From the NCBI GenBank assembly GCA_947089305.1, contig CAMUJQ010000028.1:1-12527 (forward strand): a stretch of 12,527 bases of DNA. The letters are read 5' to 3'. The stretch's first letter is position 1; every line of letters starts with the position of its first letter. This DNA is from an uncultured Clostridia bacterium. GTDB lineage: Bacteria; Bacillota; Clostridia; Christensenellales; UBA1242. Shown here one piece after another: positions 7,701 to 12,527 of the stretch. The position numbers and the translations under genes were made by a program. Under the pieces are notes generated by a model, which saw nothing but the letters and a program-made list of their open reading frames with translations, was not told the DNA's origin and did no database searches.

Positions 7701-8529
7701 AATAAATTATTCCTTGGTTTCTAGCGGCGATGAAATGCCATATAAAAATCAAAGAGCTGATTTAAATTTTAATTGTATTCAAGTTAGATATATTAAACTT
7801 ATAATTAAATCTACTAGCGGTGTAAGATTTAGTGTAATTAGTGAATTAAGTGCTGGTTTAAAAAGTTCAAGCGAACAAATGGTAAAACCTAGCGGAAAGT
7901 ATACTTTTCAAAAAGGTTTTGAAGAATATAATGCAAGTGGAGCTATTAAAGCAAATAAGAAAAACAGTAAAGTTTATTTTGAATTCAAAGGAACAGAATT
8001 TAGTCTTTATGCCAATAAAGGCGTTGGCTATGGAGATGCTAAAGTAACAGTTGATGGAGAAGATTATGGAACATTTTCATTAGATTCTAGTGTTTCATCA
8101 ATTAATAGTTTGGTGTATGCGCTTAATGGACTAAAAAATTCAAAGCATGTTGTTGAAATAACAACGTTAAGTGATAAGGAGGTAAATATAGGATTTATGA
8201 GTATTCCATTTGAAAACACATTAATTGGTGCAACAAATATTCCAGCTAACAATGGTTTAATTATTTCTTTGATTGTGTTCGTGCTTTTATTTGCTTTGGT
8301 TTTAGCTTTTGTAATTGTTTACTTCACTGTAGTTGGTTTTAGAAACTTTATTAACAAGTTATTTAAAATAGATAATAAAAAAGAAAAGTTTGTAAAACCA
8401 GTTGAAAGTCATGAACTTGAAACAAAAAAAGCAACTAAAGAAAAAAGCAAAAAAAATGTTTCAACTAAGCAAACAAAAACACCTGCAAAGAAAGAGGAAA
8501 AAAAAGTTACTAATAAAAATAAAAAATAG
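4783..8529 (+). CDS. Membrane-anchored M60 (enhancin-type) peptidase with binding domains
   Basis: A 1248-residue surface metallopeptidase. M60 enzymes are zinc gluzincins, several of which cut mucin-type O-glycoproteins. Order seen: a signal peptide with possible lipidation Cys26 (SFGC, not a classic lipobox); a linker to about 180 with TP-rich stretches; an M60 region about 183-605 with the zinc site HELGH (443-447) and probable third ligand Glu466, followed by MNN; a cadherin/Ig-like beta domain about 630-705 (VTYTPP); an unassigned beta-rich segment about 706-880; an F5/8-type-C/CBM32-like domain about 883-1020 (ENMIDGDYNT); a jelly-roll-like domain about 1035-1150 (FKGTEFSLYA, VTVDGEDYG); one transmembrane helix 1159-1184; and a Lys-rich tail of about 62 residues. 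The last two place the C-terminus in the membrane and cytoplasm, so the protein stays on the cell. Substrate preference is inferred only from the family. The ATG follows a weak AGAGAG site, and no convincing promoter lies in the 59 bases after thrS. Confidence 0.88.
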   Translation: MKIKNFIKMAMLGVLTTCLAIFSFGCEDLSYFKSKALNLTDEYSYGIKLNSLEEIRNEKVTKRAPLMEVLERNLPRTEPEVLSDTFYLPNFSTGELTNAHITFNGYPTPATPKAPVTPKDETKITDANRLASFENYMLLRQNMWYNSNALKFAEEGKIKKHPAADLLYGTIPVEDNAVKKRIVVDPDFVGYGDCGLTTGLYLPAGEYVKVKVSGLKAGESIKLSTHMQSSFGWAMDFAGTDRLVTEAFESDSPDLAGLSKRINLHGHYNRDDAWHAFPYIQASFTFTENREYTIASIYGGMLNINNSRNTSAVELVVTGAVETPHFILGVTTVDYFEEYLRNAPGLIGAVDTEIGQLIGPSIYIRQTDDIEKVAYLWHSIFSLNVSLMGRSYKYGVVLKFDIFVPSGAAVALSGNDAAHPAGWMAQCLKYNNFITTGSWGVLHELGHTQHMAHGKAWGMGGSQEGEVMNNVLGVLGYTMFCNIDVYHYTVEHEDAIHPYYALNNLIKVMNKQEYTDYNNLGYFEAVSFYSILINTFSPQKLVEVIYTYKTNPVFCANSRADFIYRCAITYGLDFRWYANVMVHANITNDMFTEEQIKFMNGLKEFVPIACFYSNGTNDVETLSKYKVNARKATTFDLKTNINCPREYEIIKIEKPKYGKIKVDKDGTTVTYTPPEKMLADDEFGVIVKIKDSVNVKLPIRLSFDYNSAYFAKYENVNSTTLDDAKNEISKLSPNSIDYTASAGKNTYSFESGRQFDNFKFAFLASQAGEYKFSLASVGQGELEAGTSKKNLNLKLSATTSGYNDEKSITLNLNKGDLVYFNANLLTNVKSGGLLVGVKKPGQTGYNTIPSTDLYSFNYTTSDIENINKFGFKPKFIRSIKTTSNYSLLDKSEWKILKAPNAQAGDSNKLENMIDGDYNTIFHTTYSGGEITPMPHEIVIDFGKVSMINWIQIATRSNGNSLIKEYELYTSTDEINYSLVSSGDEMPYKNQRADLNFNCIQVRYIKLIIKSTSGVRFSVISELSAGLKSSSEQMVKPSGKYTFQKGFEEYNASGAIKANKKNSKVYFEFKGTEFSLYANKGVGYGDAKVTVDGEDYGTFSLDSSVSSINSLVYALNGLKNSKHVVEITTLSDKEVNIGFMSIPFENTLIGATNIPANNGLIISLIVFVLLFALVLAFVIVYFTVVGFRNFINKLFKIDNKKEKFVKPVESHELETKKATKEKSKKNVSTKQTKTPAKKEEKKVTNKNKK

Positions 8530-8552
8530 CGCATTTTAAAGCGCTATTTTTT
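8521..8552. terminator. Bidirectional terminator shared by M60 and yyaC genes
   Basis: A perfect 12-bp stem (8521-8532 with 8541-8552): A6 + TAGCGC paired with GCGCTA + T6, loop ATTTTAAA. The M60 stop (8527-8529) lies in the left arm. The yyaC stop (8536-8538, minus) lies in the loop. Runs of T follow on both strands. Confidence 0.9.
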
Positions 8553-9069
8553 TATAGTTCATGTTAAAAGCATAATCTATTGCATTTGCTATTTTGTTTC
8601 CTAAATTAAAAACTGTTGAAAGTCTTGTTGAAAAAACATTAAGTGGGTCTTTATAAGCTTTGTCTACAATACCAAGTATACTATAGTCGCCATAATTTTT
8701 ATTTACTTTTTTAATAGCACTTCTTGCAAAAAGCCCTGTGTTTGTAAATTTAACGAACCCAATATCTTGTTCAAGACCTACACATGCATCAATAGCTAAA
8801 ATTTTTTGTGCTGGATGCTTTAACGTAATGAATGAGTAAACTTCTTCAATGTTTTTTGCGTTAACACTACTTTCAAGGGTGCCATAAACATAGGTTTTTA
8901 TATTATATTTATTTCTTAACATTGTTCCAATAAGTGGGGCTAGTGCATCGCCCGTTGCGCGTTCACTTCCAATGCACAAAATAATTGGAGGCTTATCTTG
9001 AAAAGCTTCTTTAAAATAAATGTTAAAAATTTCATTAAAGCTATTACACATTGAATTGATTTTTATCAT
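8536..9069 (-). CDS. yyaC: YyaC-family (DUF1256) sporulation protein
   Basis: A 177-residue protein of the spore YyaC family (PF06866), which shares a fold with the germination protease GPR and hydrogenase-maturation proteases. Hallmarks are CIGSERATGDAL (32-43; family form CIGSDRSTGDAL), PLIGT, VYGTLES (61-67) and the strand AIDAC (92-96). The usual glycine-rich segment GPLKPGAGV is replaced by TGLFARSAI (111-119), then YGDYSILGIVDK, so this is a divergent member. YyaC is typical of endospore formers, though its biochemical role is not firmly set. Neither the ATG at 9069 nor the in-frame ATG six codons later has a ribosome site, and I see no good minus-strand promoter, so the start is uncertain. 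It is divergent from mscL (106 bases apart) and convergent with the M60 gene. Confidence 0.88.
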   Translation of the reverse strand: MIKINSMCNSFNEIFNIYFKEAFQDKPPIILCIGSERATGDALAPLIGTMLRNKYNIKTYVYGTLESSVNAKNIEEVYSFITLKHPAQKILAIDACVGLEQDIGFVKFTNTGLFARSAIKKVNKNYGDYSILGIVDKAYKDPLNVFSTRLSTVFNLGNKIANAIDYAFNMNYKKIAL

Positions 9070-9118
9070 AAAACAAGTGTTATCATAATTAAAAATTTTA
9101 AAACTTATTTAAATATAA

Positions 9119-9147
9119 TTTACAAAATTTACTTAATATTTTATAAT
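9119..9147 (+). promoter_or_regulatory. Promoter of mscL
   Basis: TTTACA (9119-9124), a 17-base spacer, and TATAAT (9142-9147): five of six and six of six consensus matches. The leader is about 20 bases with AAAGGAG (9162-9168) before the ATG at 9176. Confidence 0.8.
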
Positions 9148-9175
9148 AAAAATATTATTACAAAGGAGAGAAAAA

Positions 9176-9793
9176 ATGAAAAAGTTTTGGAAAGAATTTA
9201 AAGCATTCATAACTCGTGGCAATATTATGGACATGGCAATAGGTGTTATTATAGGTGGGGCATTTTCTGCAATTGTAACTGCATTAACCAATCAAATTAT
9301 TATGCCATTAATTAATGCGTTATTATCTTTAATAAATGGAACGGAAGGTTTAGAAGGAGCAATCACAATGCTTCGACCAGCTTATGATGAAGCTGGAAAA
9401 CTTGTTCTTGCTAATAGCATTTATATTGATTGGGGTGCATTTATAACAGCAGTTCTTAACTTCTTAATTATTGCATTTACATTATTTATCATTTTAAAAA
9501 TTGCAATGAAGAGCAGTGAACTATTTAAATCAGCTTCTAAACAAATGACTAAAAATGTTATTTCTAAAGAAGATAAAATTGAACTTAAAAAACGCGGAAT
9601 ATCTAGAAAAGATAAAGTTGCAATAGCTTGTTATTTTGAAGAGAAAAAAGCAAAAGCAGAAGCTGAAAAACTTGAATTAGAAGCCAAAAAGAAAGAAGCA
9701 GAAGAGGAAGCAAAAAGAAATTCAACTGAATATTTATTAAAAGAAATACGAGATTTGTTAGTTGCTCAAAATGAGAATAAAAAAAATAAATAA
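9176..9793 (+). CDS. mscL: Large-conductance mechanosensitive channel MscL, extended
   Basis: A homopentameric inner-membrane channel that opens under membrane tension to release solutes during hypo-osmotic shock. It shows the amphipathic N-helix, then helix 1 with the family signature (RGNIMDMAIGVIIGGAFS, 14-31), an external loop (about 50-83), helix 2 (about 84-110) and the cytoplasmic bundle helix near the C-terminus (STEYLLKEIRDLLVAQN, 183-199). At 205 residues it is much longer than the usual 130-150. The excess is a highly charged Lys/Glu/Ala-rich stretch at about 112-182, with a predicted coiled coil at about 155-182, placed between helix 2 and the terminal bundle helix. The reading frame and codon use run through smoothly and the canonical end is kept, so this is an insertion, not a fusion error. 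It is monocistronic, with its own strong promoter and terminator. Confidence 0.95.
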   Translation: MKKFWKEFKAFITRGNIMDMAIGVIIGGAFSAIVTALTNQIIMPLINALLSLINGTEGLEGAITMLRPAYDEAGKLVLANSIYIDWGAFITAVLNFLIIAFTLFIILKIAMKSSELFKSASKQMTKNVISKEDKIELKKRGISRKDKVAIACYFEEKKAKAEAEKLELEAKKKEAEEEAKRNSTEYLLKEIRDLLVAQNENKKNK

Positions 9794-9822
9794 AAAACAC
9801 TCAACTTAATGAGTGTTTTTTA
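9791..9822. terminator. Bidirectional terminator between mscL and the second YwaF-like gene
   Basis: A 13-bp stem (9791-9803 with 9810-9822), core AACACTCA/TGAGTGTT, loop ACTTAA, with A and T runs on the two sides. It contains the mscL stop (9791-9793) and ends three bases before the stop of the minus-strand gene. Confidence 0.88.
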
Positions 9823-9825
9823 TTT

Positions 9826-10536
9826 TTAAACTTTTGGTTGATTTATTTGTTGTTCTTTCTTTTTCATTATTGCAGTTTTACATTTTTCATAAATAAATTC
9901 AATAATGCTTGCAACTAAGGAACCCACAATAATAAAGAACCACCATTTTAAAAATGTGCCAGGTAATATTGGCAAGTCAATATACATTGTTTCTTTTATA
10001 TGTAAAACATCAAGTAAAAATAAACCAAAAATTGTGTAAGCGCAAAGACCTAGAGGTAACATATACCATCTTTTCAAAGATGGCTCAAACCATTTAGACA
10101 TTATTAAAACTACACATAAAATGCTTCCAACCGCATGATGTGCCATTCCACTTAAAGTTGGGAAGAACCAAAAGGAAGGTCCTTGCGTAAGAAAAGTGGG
10201 ATAAAAGATTGCGGCAAGTCCGCCAAATATCTCAACGTAAATTAAAAAGTCAAACATTTTATCGTGTGGTTTACCAATTAAGGCAAAAATGCTAATTAGA
10301 AAACTTGTCATTCCACAATAGGTGTTAGGAATTAATTGTAAGGCATCTTTCATCCAAACTGCAAGTGAAATTCTATTTGCAACAATCCAGGCTAAAAGAA
10401 AGCCTCCAACACAACGTACAAAAATATCTTTTTGTTTTTGTGTTTTAAAAACAAATTTAACTAAAATAATTGCAAGTATTAAAAGAACAAAAAATATTCC
10501 TAGAAATATTATATGATCTTTGCTATATAGTCCCAT
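9826..10536 (-). CDS. Second YwaF/TMEM164-like membrane protein
   Basis: A 236-residue polytopic membrane protein with about seven hydrophobic stretches and a Lys/Gln-rich tail. It is probably a distant relative of the protein at 415-1203: both have His near helix 1 (His8 here), a Cys in helix 3 after a Pro (IPNTYC, Cys74), a GG pair followed by a Pro (FGGLAAIFYP, 104-113) and a His in the next helix (His133-His134). Cys74 to His133 is 59 residues, matching the Cys-His spacing of the first protein and of the TMEM164 pair. Similarity outside these marks is low, so the family call is weaker here. Function is unknown; a lipid acyl-transfer role is only an extrapolation. The ATG at 10536 follows AAGAGGG by seven bases. 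The gene has its own promoter and ends at the shared hairpin after mscL. Confidence 0.65.
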   Translation of the reverse strand: MGLYSKDHIIFLGIFFVLLILAIILVKFVFKTQKQKDIFVRCVGGFLLAWIVANRISLAVWMKDALQLIPNTYCGMTSFLISIFALIGKPHDKMFDFLIYVEIFGGLAAIFYPTFLTQGPSFWFFPTLSGMAHHAVGSILCVVLIMSKWFEPSLKRWYMLPLGLCAYTIFGLFLLDVLHIKETMYIDLPILPGTFLKWWFFIIVGSLVASIIEFIYEKCKTAIMKKKEQQINQPKV

Positions 10537-10565
10537 AATAAGGCCCTCTTTTGATTATTATGTTT

Positions 10566-10594
10566 ATTGTAGCACTTAATTTTTTATGTGGCAA
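10566..10594 (-). promoter_or_regulatory. Promoter of the second YwaF-like gene
   Basis: On the minus strand TTGCCA, a 17-base spacer, and an extended -10, TGC then TACAAT (read from ATTGTA at 10566-10571 and TGGCAA at 10589-10594). It starts 30 bases upstream of the ATG. Confidence 0.72.
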
Positions 10595-10652
10595 TTAAAT
10601 ATTATATTTATAAGGTTTTGTAAAGCTTTAATTATTATACAATAATGGTTTG

Positions 10653-11405
10653 CTAGGTTTCAGTTGTTTGTTCTTCTGTTTTAACTTGCTTAGTTTTAAA
10701 CTTATTTTCAATTTTGTTTATTAAATTTTCTAGTTTTGCTCCCCAGTTGAATTTGTTACATATGAAGAAAGTTATTTCAGCAAGAAAAACAGAGGATATT
10801 AAGTCAACAATATAATGTTGTTTTGTAAATTGTGTTGCTAGTAAAATTAATATATCCATAATTAAAATGCCAATTCTATTAACAATATGAATATTTTTTT
10901 GTCCTCTAATTCCTAAATAGCAGAAAGCACTAAGCAAACAGTGTATTGAAGGAAAGCACCCAAAAGGGACATAACCACCATCAAAAAGATAAAAGCGACC
11001 AATAAAGTTATCTATAGGGTTATTGCTAGCAAGCATTTCATCTATAGGTCGAGAGATTGTTGTTGGCATAAAACAATAAATTATTGCCACAATGAAAAAA
11101 CTGATTAAAACTGCAATAAACCAATTGCAAAAACGTTTTTTATTTTTTGCTGCAATAATTGGAGCAATAAACCAATAAGGGTAAGCAAGAAAATATGGTA
11201 TAAAAAATATTTTAAGCAAAGGCACTTTGTCATCAAAACCATGAATAGTAAAATCAAAAACTTTAAAATTTTTTGCAATACCTCTTGTTAGCCAATATAC
11301 AATGCAGTCAACAAGAAAGACGATTATTGTTAAAATAACAGCATAGCCATATTTTAATATCCAAGCTTTGCAGAAATCTTTAAAATTTTGCTTTTTGTTA
11401 TTCAT
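10653..11405 (-). CDS. PAP2-superfamily membrane phosphatase/phosphotransferase
   Basis: A membrane protein of 250 residues with about six hydrophobic segments and a charged tail. The PAP2 active-site order is present: TTISRP with Arg119, FPSIH with His155 (family PSGH), and QHYIVD with His197 and Asp201. These form the phospho-histidine site, facing outside, in lipid phosphatases and in inositol-phosphorylceramide-type transferases (PAP2_3), which the PSIH form and wide motif spacing resemble. Likely substrates are lipid phosphates such as phosphatidate or undecaprenyl pyrophosphate, but the exact one cannot be read from sequence. The longest open frame begins at a TTG (11408), only three bases from AGGAGG (11412-11417). 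The ATG at 11405 has the better six-base spacing and is chosen. The gene has its own promoter. No strong terminator is visible before the next minus-strand gene, so some read-through into it is possible. Confidence 0.85.
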   Translation of the reverse strand: MNNKKQNFKDFCKAWILKYGYAVILTIIVFLVDCIVYWLTRGIAKNFKVFDFTIHGFDDKVPLLKIFFIPYFLAYPYWFIAPIIAAKNKKRFCNWFIAVLISFFIVAIIYCFMPTTISRPIDEMLASNNPIDNFIGRFYLFDGGYVPFGCFPSIHCLLSAFCYLGIRGQKNIHIVNRIGILIMDILILLATQFTKQHYIVDLISSVFLAEITFFICNKFNWGAKLENLINKIENKFKTKQVKTEEQTTET

Positions 11406-11456
11406 CAATTGCCTCCTATGTGTAATGCTTTTTATTTTACCAAGTTAATTAATTTA

Positions 11457-11485
11457 AGTATAGCATATTGTTTTAATATTGTGTA
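11457..11485 (-). promoter_or_regulatory. Promoter of the PAP2 gene
   Basis: On the minus strand TACACA, a 17-base spacer, and an extended -10, TGC then TATACT (read from AGTATA at 11457-11462). The leader would be about 45 bases and ends with AGGAGG. Confidence 0.55.
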
Positions 11486-11501
11486 TTATTTTTAAGTAAA
11501 A

Positions 11502-11560
11502 AAAGTGTTTATCTAATTTTGCGACAAGTTTTAAAAACTTATAATATATGTAAACACTTT
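11502..11560. repeat. Nested inverted repeats between the PAP2 and UDG genes
   Basis: Outer arms AAAGTGTTTA (11502-11511) and TAAACACTTT (11551-11560) are perfect over 10 bp. Between them, AAGTTTT (11526-11532) and AAAACTT (11534-11540) form an inner palindrome with one central base. Transcribed either way, this could fold into a stem with an inner hairpin. It lies downstream of the UDG gene (minus) and upstream of the PAP2 promoter. It lacks GC-rich arms, so it would be a weak terminator. Its role is unknown. Confidence 0.5.
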
Positions 11561-11669
11561 AATGAAATTAAATATCAAATTTTTAAGGGAGACAACACAA
11601 ATTTTTTAGTTATACTTAATAGTGAAAGTGCATTAATAAAACCTAAAGAAGTAATGAAACTTAATGCTT

Positions 11670-12239
11670 TTATACACACTCCACATTACTAATTATTTGT
11701 TTTAGTTTGTCAAATATCGGAACATTCATCTTATAGCCTAATGGATTTAGAGGAGAGGTGTGATAAATTGGCAATAAAATGTATTTTTTATTGTCAATTG
11801 CAAAATCGAATATTTTACCAACATAGTCTGCATATCTGTTTATTTTTATGCCAAGTAATGCTTGTGTTGGATGTAAACCCATTGTGAGTATAATATTGCA
11901 TGGAATATTTTTTAACTGCTTTAATAAAATAGGCATACAATTATGAGAACATTTTTTCAATTGTTTTCTATCTTCAATAATGCATTTGCAACATTCGGTA
12001 AAATAAATATCTTTTATAGAAAAACCAATGTTGTTCAATAGTTTTTCTAAAACTCTGCCGGTTGCTTGCAAGTTTCCTTTTGTGTTATAGAATGCTTTTT
12101 TAGATTCTATCCATCCATCTTTTGCAGGGCTTTCACCAATAACAACAAAGGGAACTGTTCCTATCTGAATATTATTTTCTATTAATTTAGGAAGTTCCCC
12201 GCATAGTTTACAACTTTCAATTTCTTTACTTGTATTCAT
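11670..12239 (-). CDS. Fe-S uracil-DNA-glycosylase-superfamily protein
   Basis: A 189-residue protein of the UDG superfamily, which removes uracil or related damaged bases from DNA. Marks are a Cys pair CKLC (Cys10, Cys13), motif A VVIGESPAKDG (33-42), TGR near 60-62, YFTECCKC (79-86), further Cys97 and Cys101, ILTMGLHPTQALLG (117-130) and the late motif HTSP (160-163). Cys10/13, Cys86 and Cys101 lie where family-4 UDGs hold a 4Fe-4S cluster. Motif A departs from the family-4 GEAPGxxED, so the exact subfamily and base specificity are open. The longest frame would start at 12296, but those 19 residues read through the promoter. The ATG at 12239 sits where transcription should begin, with no ribosome site, implying a leaderless mRNA. 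Confidence 0.82.
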   Translation of the reverse strand: MNTSKEIESCKLCGELPKLIENNIQIGTVPFVVIGESPAKDGWIESKKAFYNTKGNLQATGRVLEKLLNNIGFSIKDIYFTECCKCIIEDRKQLKKCSHNCMPILLKQLKNIPCNIILTMGLHPTQALLGIKINRYADYVGKIFDFAIDNKKYILLPIYHTSPLNPLGYKMNVPIFDKLKQIISNVECV

Positions 12240-12245
12240 GTTTAC

Positions 12246-12274
12246 ATTATAGCATAAATTAATTACTAAACCAA
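12246..12274 (-). promoter_or_regulatory. Promoter of the UDG gene (leaderless)
   Basis: On the minus strand TTGGTT (12269-12274), a 17-base spacer, and a perfect extended -10, TGC then TATAAT (12246-12251). The ATG begins six bases after the -10 box, about where RNA synthesis would start. Confidence 0.65.
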
Positions 12275-12283
12275 AACATTTAC

Positions 12284-12316
12284 AAAAAAAAATCACACAC
12301 CCTTTTAAGGATGTGT
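12284..12316 (-). terminator. Orphan intrinsic terminator on the minus strand
   Basis: Read on the minus strand: ACACATCC, loop TTAAAA, GGGTGTGT (8 pairs, one a G-U), then GA and nine T. The direction is clear: on the plus strand the same stem has a C-A mismatch and no T-run. No minus-strand gene lies upstream within the window, as the plus-strand gene begins at 12444. It must end a short RNA, or transcription reaching in from the right. Confidence 0.7.
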
Positions 12317-12379
12317 TTAACTCTCTTTTGGCGGAGTGAGTGTAACCTAAATCGAATATTTACGCTAAATTAAAATAAG

Positions 12380-12409
12380 TTGAAAATTACTTGCTTTTTA
12401 TGGTATAAT
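12380..12409 (+). promoter_or_regulatory. Promoter of the gene at the right edge
   Basis: TTGAAA (12380-12385), an 18-base spacer, and an extended -10, TGG then TATAAT (12404-12409). GGAG at 12433-12436 and an ATG at 12444 follow. Confidence 0.65.
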
Positions 12410-12443
12410 CAAAACACAAGATATTAATTTATGGAGATTTAAT

Positions 12444-12527
12444 ATGTTTAATGAAATATGTATATACGAAGCGAAACTAAACAAACTTAATGAAATTGAA
12501 GAACTAATGAAGGAAGTAGCAGAATTT
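12444..12527 (+). CDS. Start of an unrecognised gene, cut by the window edge
   Basis: Twenty-eight codons are visible, open to the last base, beginning MFNEICIYEAKLN. The short N-terminal strand followed by a Glu/Lys-rich helix would fit a small ferredoxin-like domain such as the antibiotic-biosynthesis-monooxygenase type, but 28 residues are too few to assign a family. The start is supported by GGAG seven bases upstream and the promoter at 12380-12409. Confidence 0.6.
   Translation, partial: MFNEICIYEAKLNKLNEIEELMKEVAEF

Noticed and set aside
12322..12345. Minus-strand TCACTCCGCCA resembling the 3' end of a serine tRNA
   Set aside because: No matching 5' acceptor strand lies upstream, and the nearest TTCGA is four bases out of register with a poorly paired T-stem. 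It is not a tRNA and too weak to call an integration site.
1..12527. CRISPR array, transposon ends, toxin-antitoxin or phage defence cluster
   Set aside because: I found no regularly spaced direct repeats, transposase motifs or defence-type domains. The only paired repeats are the hairpins listed. The lone broken XRE gene has no recognisable partner within the window.

Overview
The window is AT-rich DNA (roughly 70% A+T by eye) with Shine-Dalgarno sites, TATAAT-type promoters and compact intrinsic terminators typical of Bacillota. A YyaC-family sporulation protein points to a spore-forming lineage or a descendant of one. A surface M60 (enhancin-type) peptidase with carbohydrate-binding-like domains suggests a host- or mucus-associated bacterium, most likely an uncultured gut Clostridia member. 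This placement is inference; there is no rRNA to confirm it.

Layout, left to right. (1) 1-379: a promoter with palindromes and a small Cro/CI-type regulator gene broken by one missing base. (2) 415-1203: a seven-helix YwaF/TMEM164-type membrane protein, convergent across a shared terminator with (3) 1224-2840 (minus), an IlvD/Edd-fold protein lacking the iron-sulfur and magnesium ligands. (4) Back-to-back promoters at 2869-2935 serve that gene and, on the plus strand, thrS (2960-4723), whose product lacks the N-terminal TGS domain. (5) 4783-8529: a 1248-residue secreted, membrane-anchored M60 peptidase. (6) 8536-9069 (minus): yyaC, convergent with the M60 gene across a terminator that both stop codons touch. 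(7) 9176-9793: mscL with a long charged insertion. (8) 9826-10536 (minus): a second YwaF/TMEM164-like protein. (9) 10653-11405 (minus): a PAP2-type membrane phosphatase or transferase. (10) 11670-12239 (minus): an iron-sulfur uracil-DNA-glycosylase-superfamily protein, probably read from a leaderless mRNA. (11) 12444-12527: the start of an unrecognised gene running off the window.

Most genes look singly transcribed: each has its own promoter, and convergent neighbours share bidirectional hairpins. No operon encodes an obvious multi-gene system, and I see no CRISPR array, transposase, phage module or tRNA. Several genes are envelope proteins (two YwaF-like proteins, PAP2, MscL, M60), but nothing in the sequence ties them to one pathway. 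The most unusual items are the ligand-less IlvD/Edd homologue, the TGS-less ThrRS beside it, the doubly anchored M60 protein and the extended MscL.
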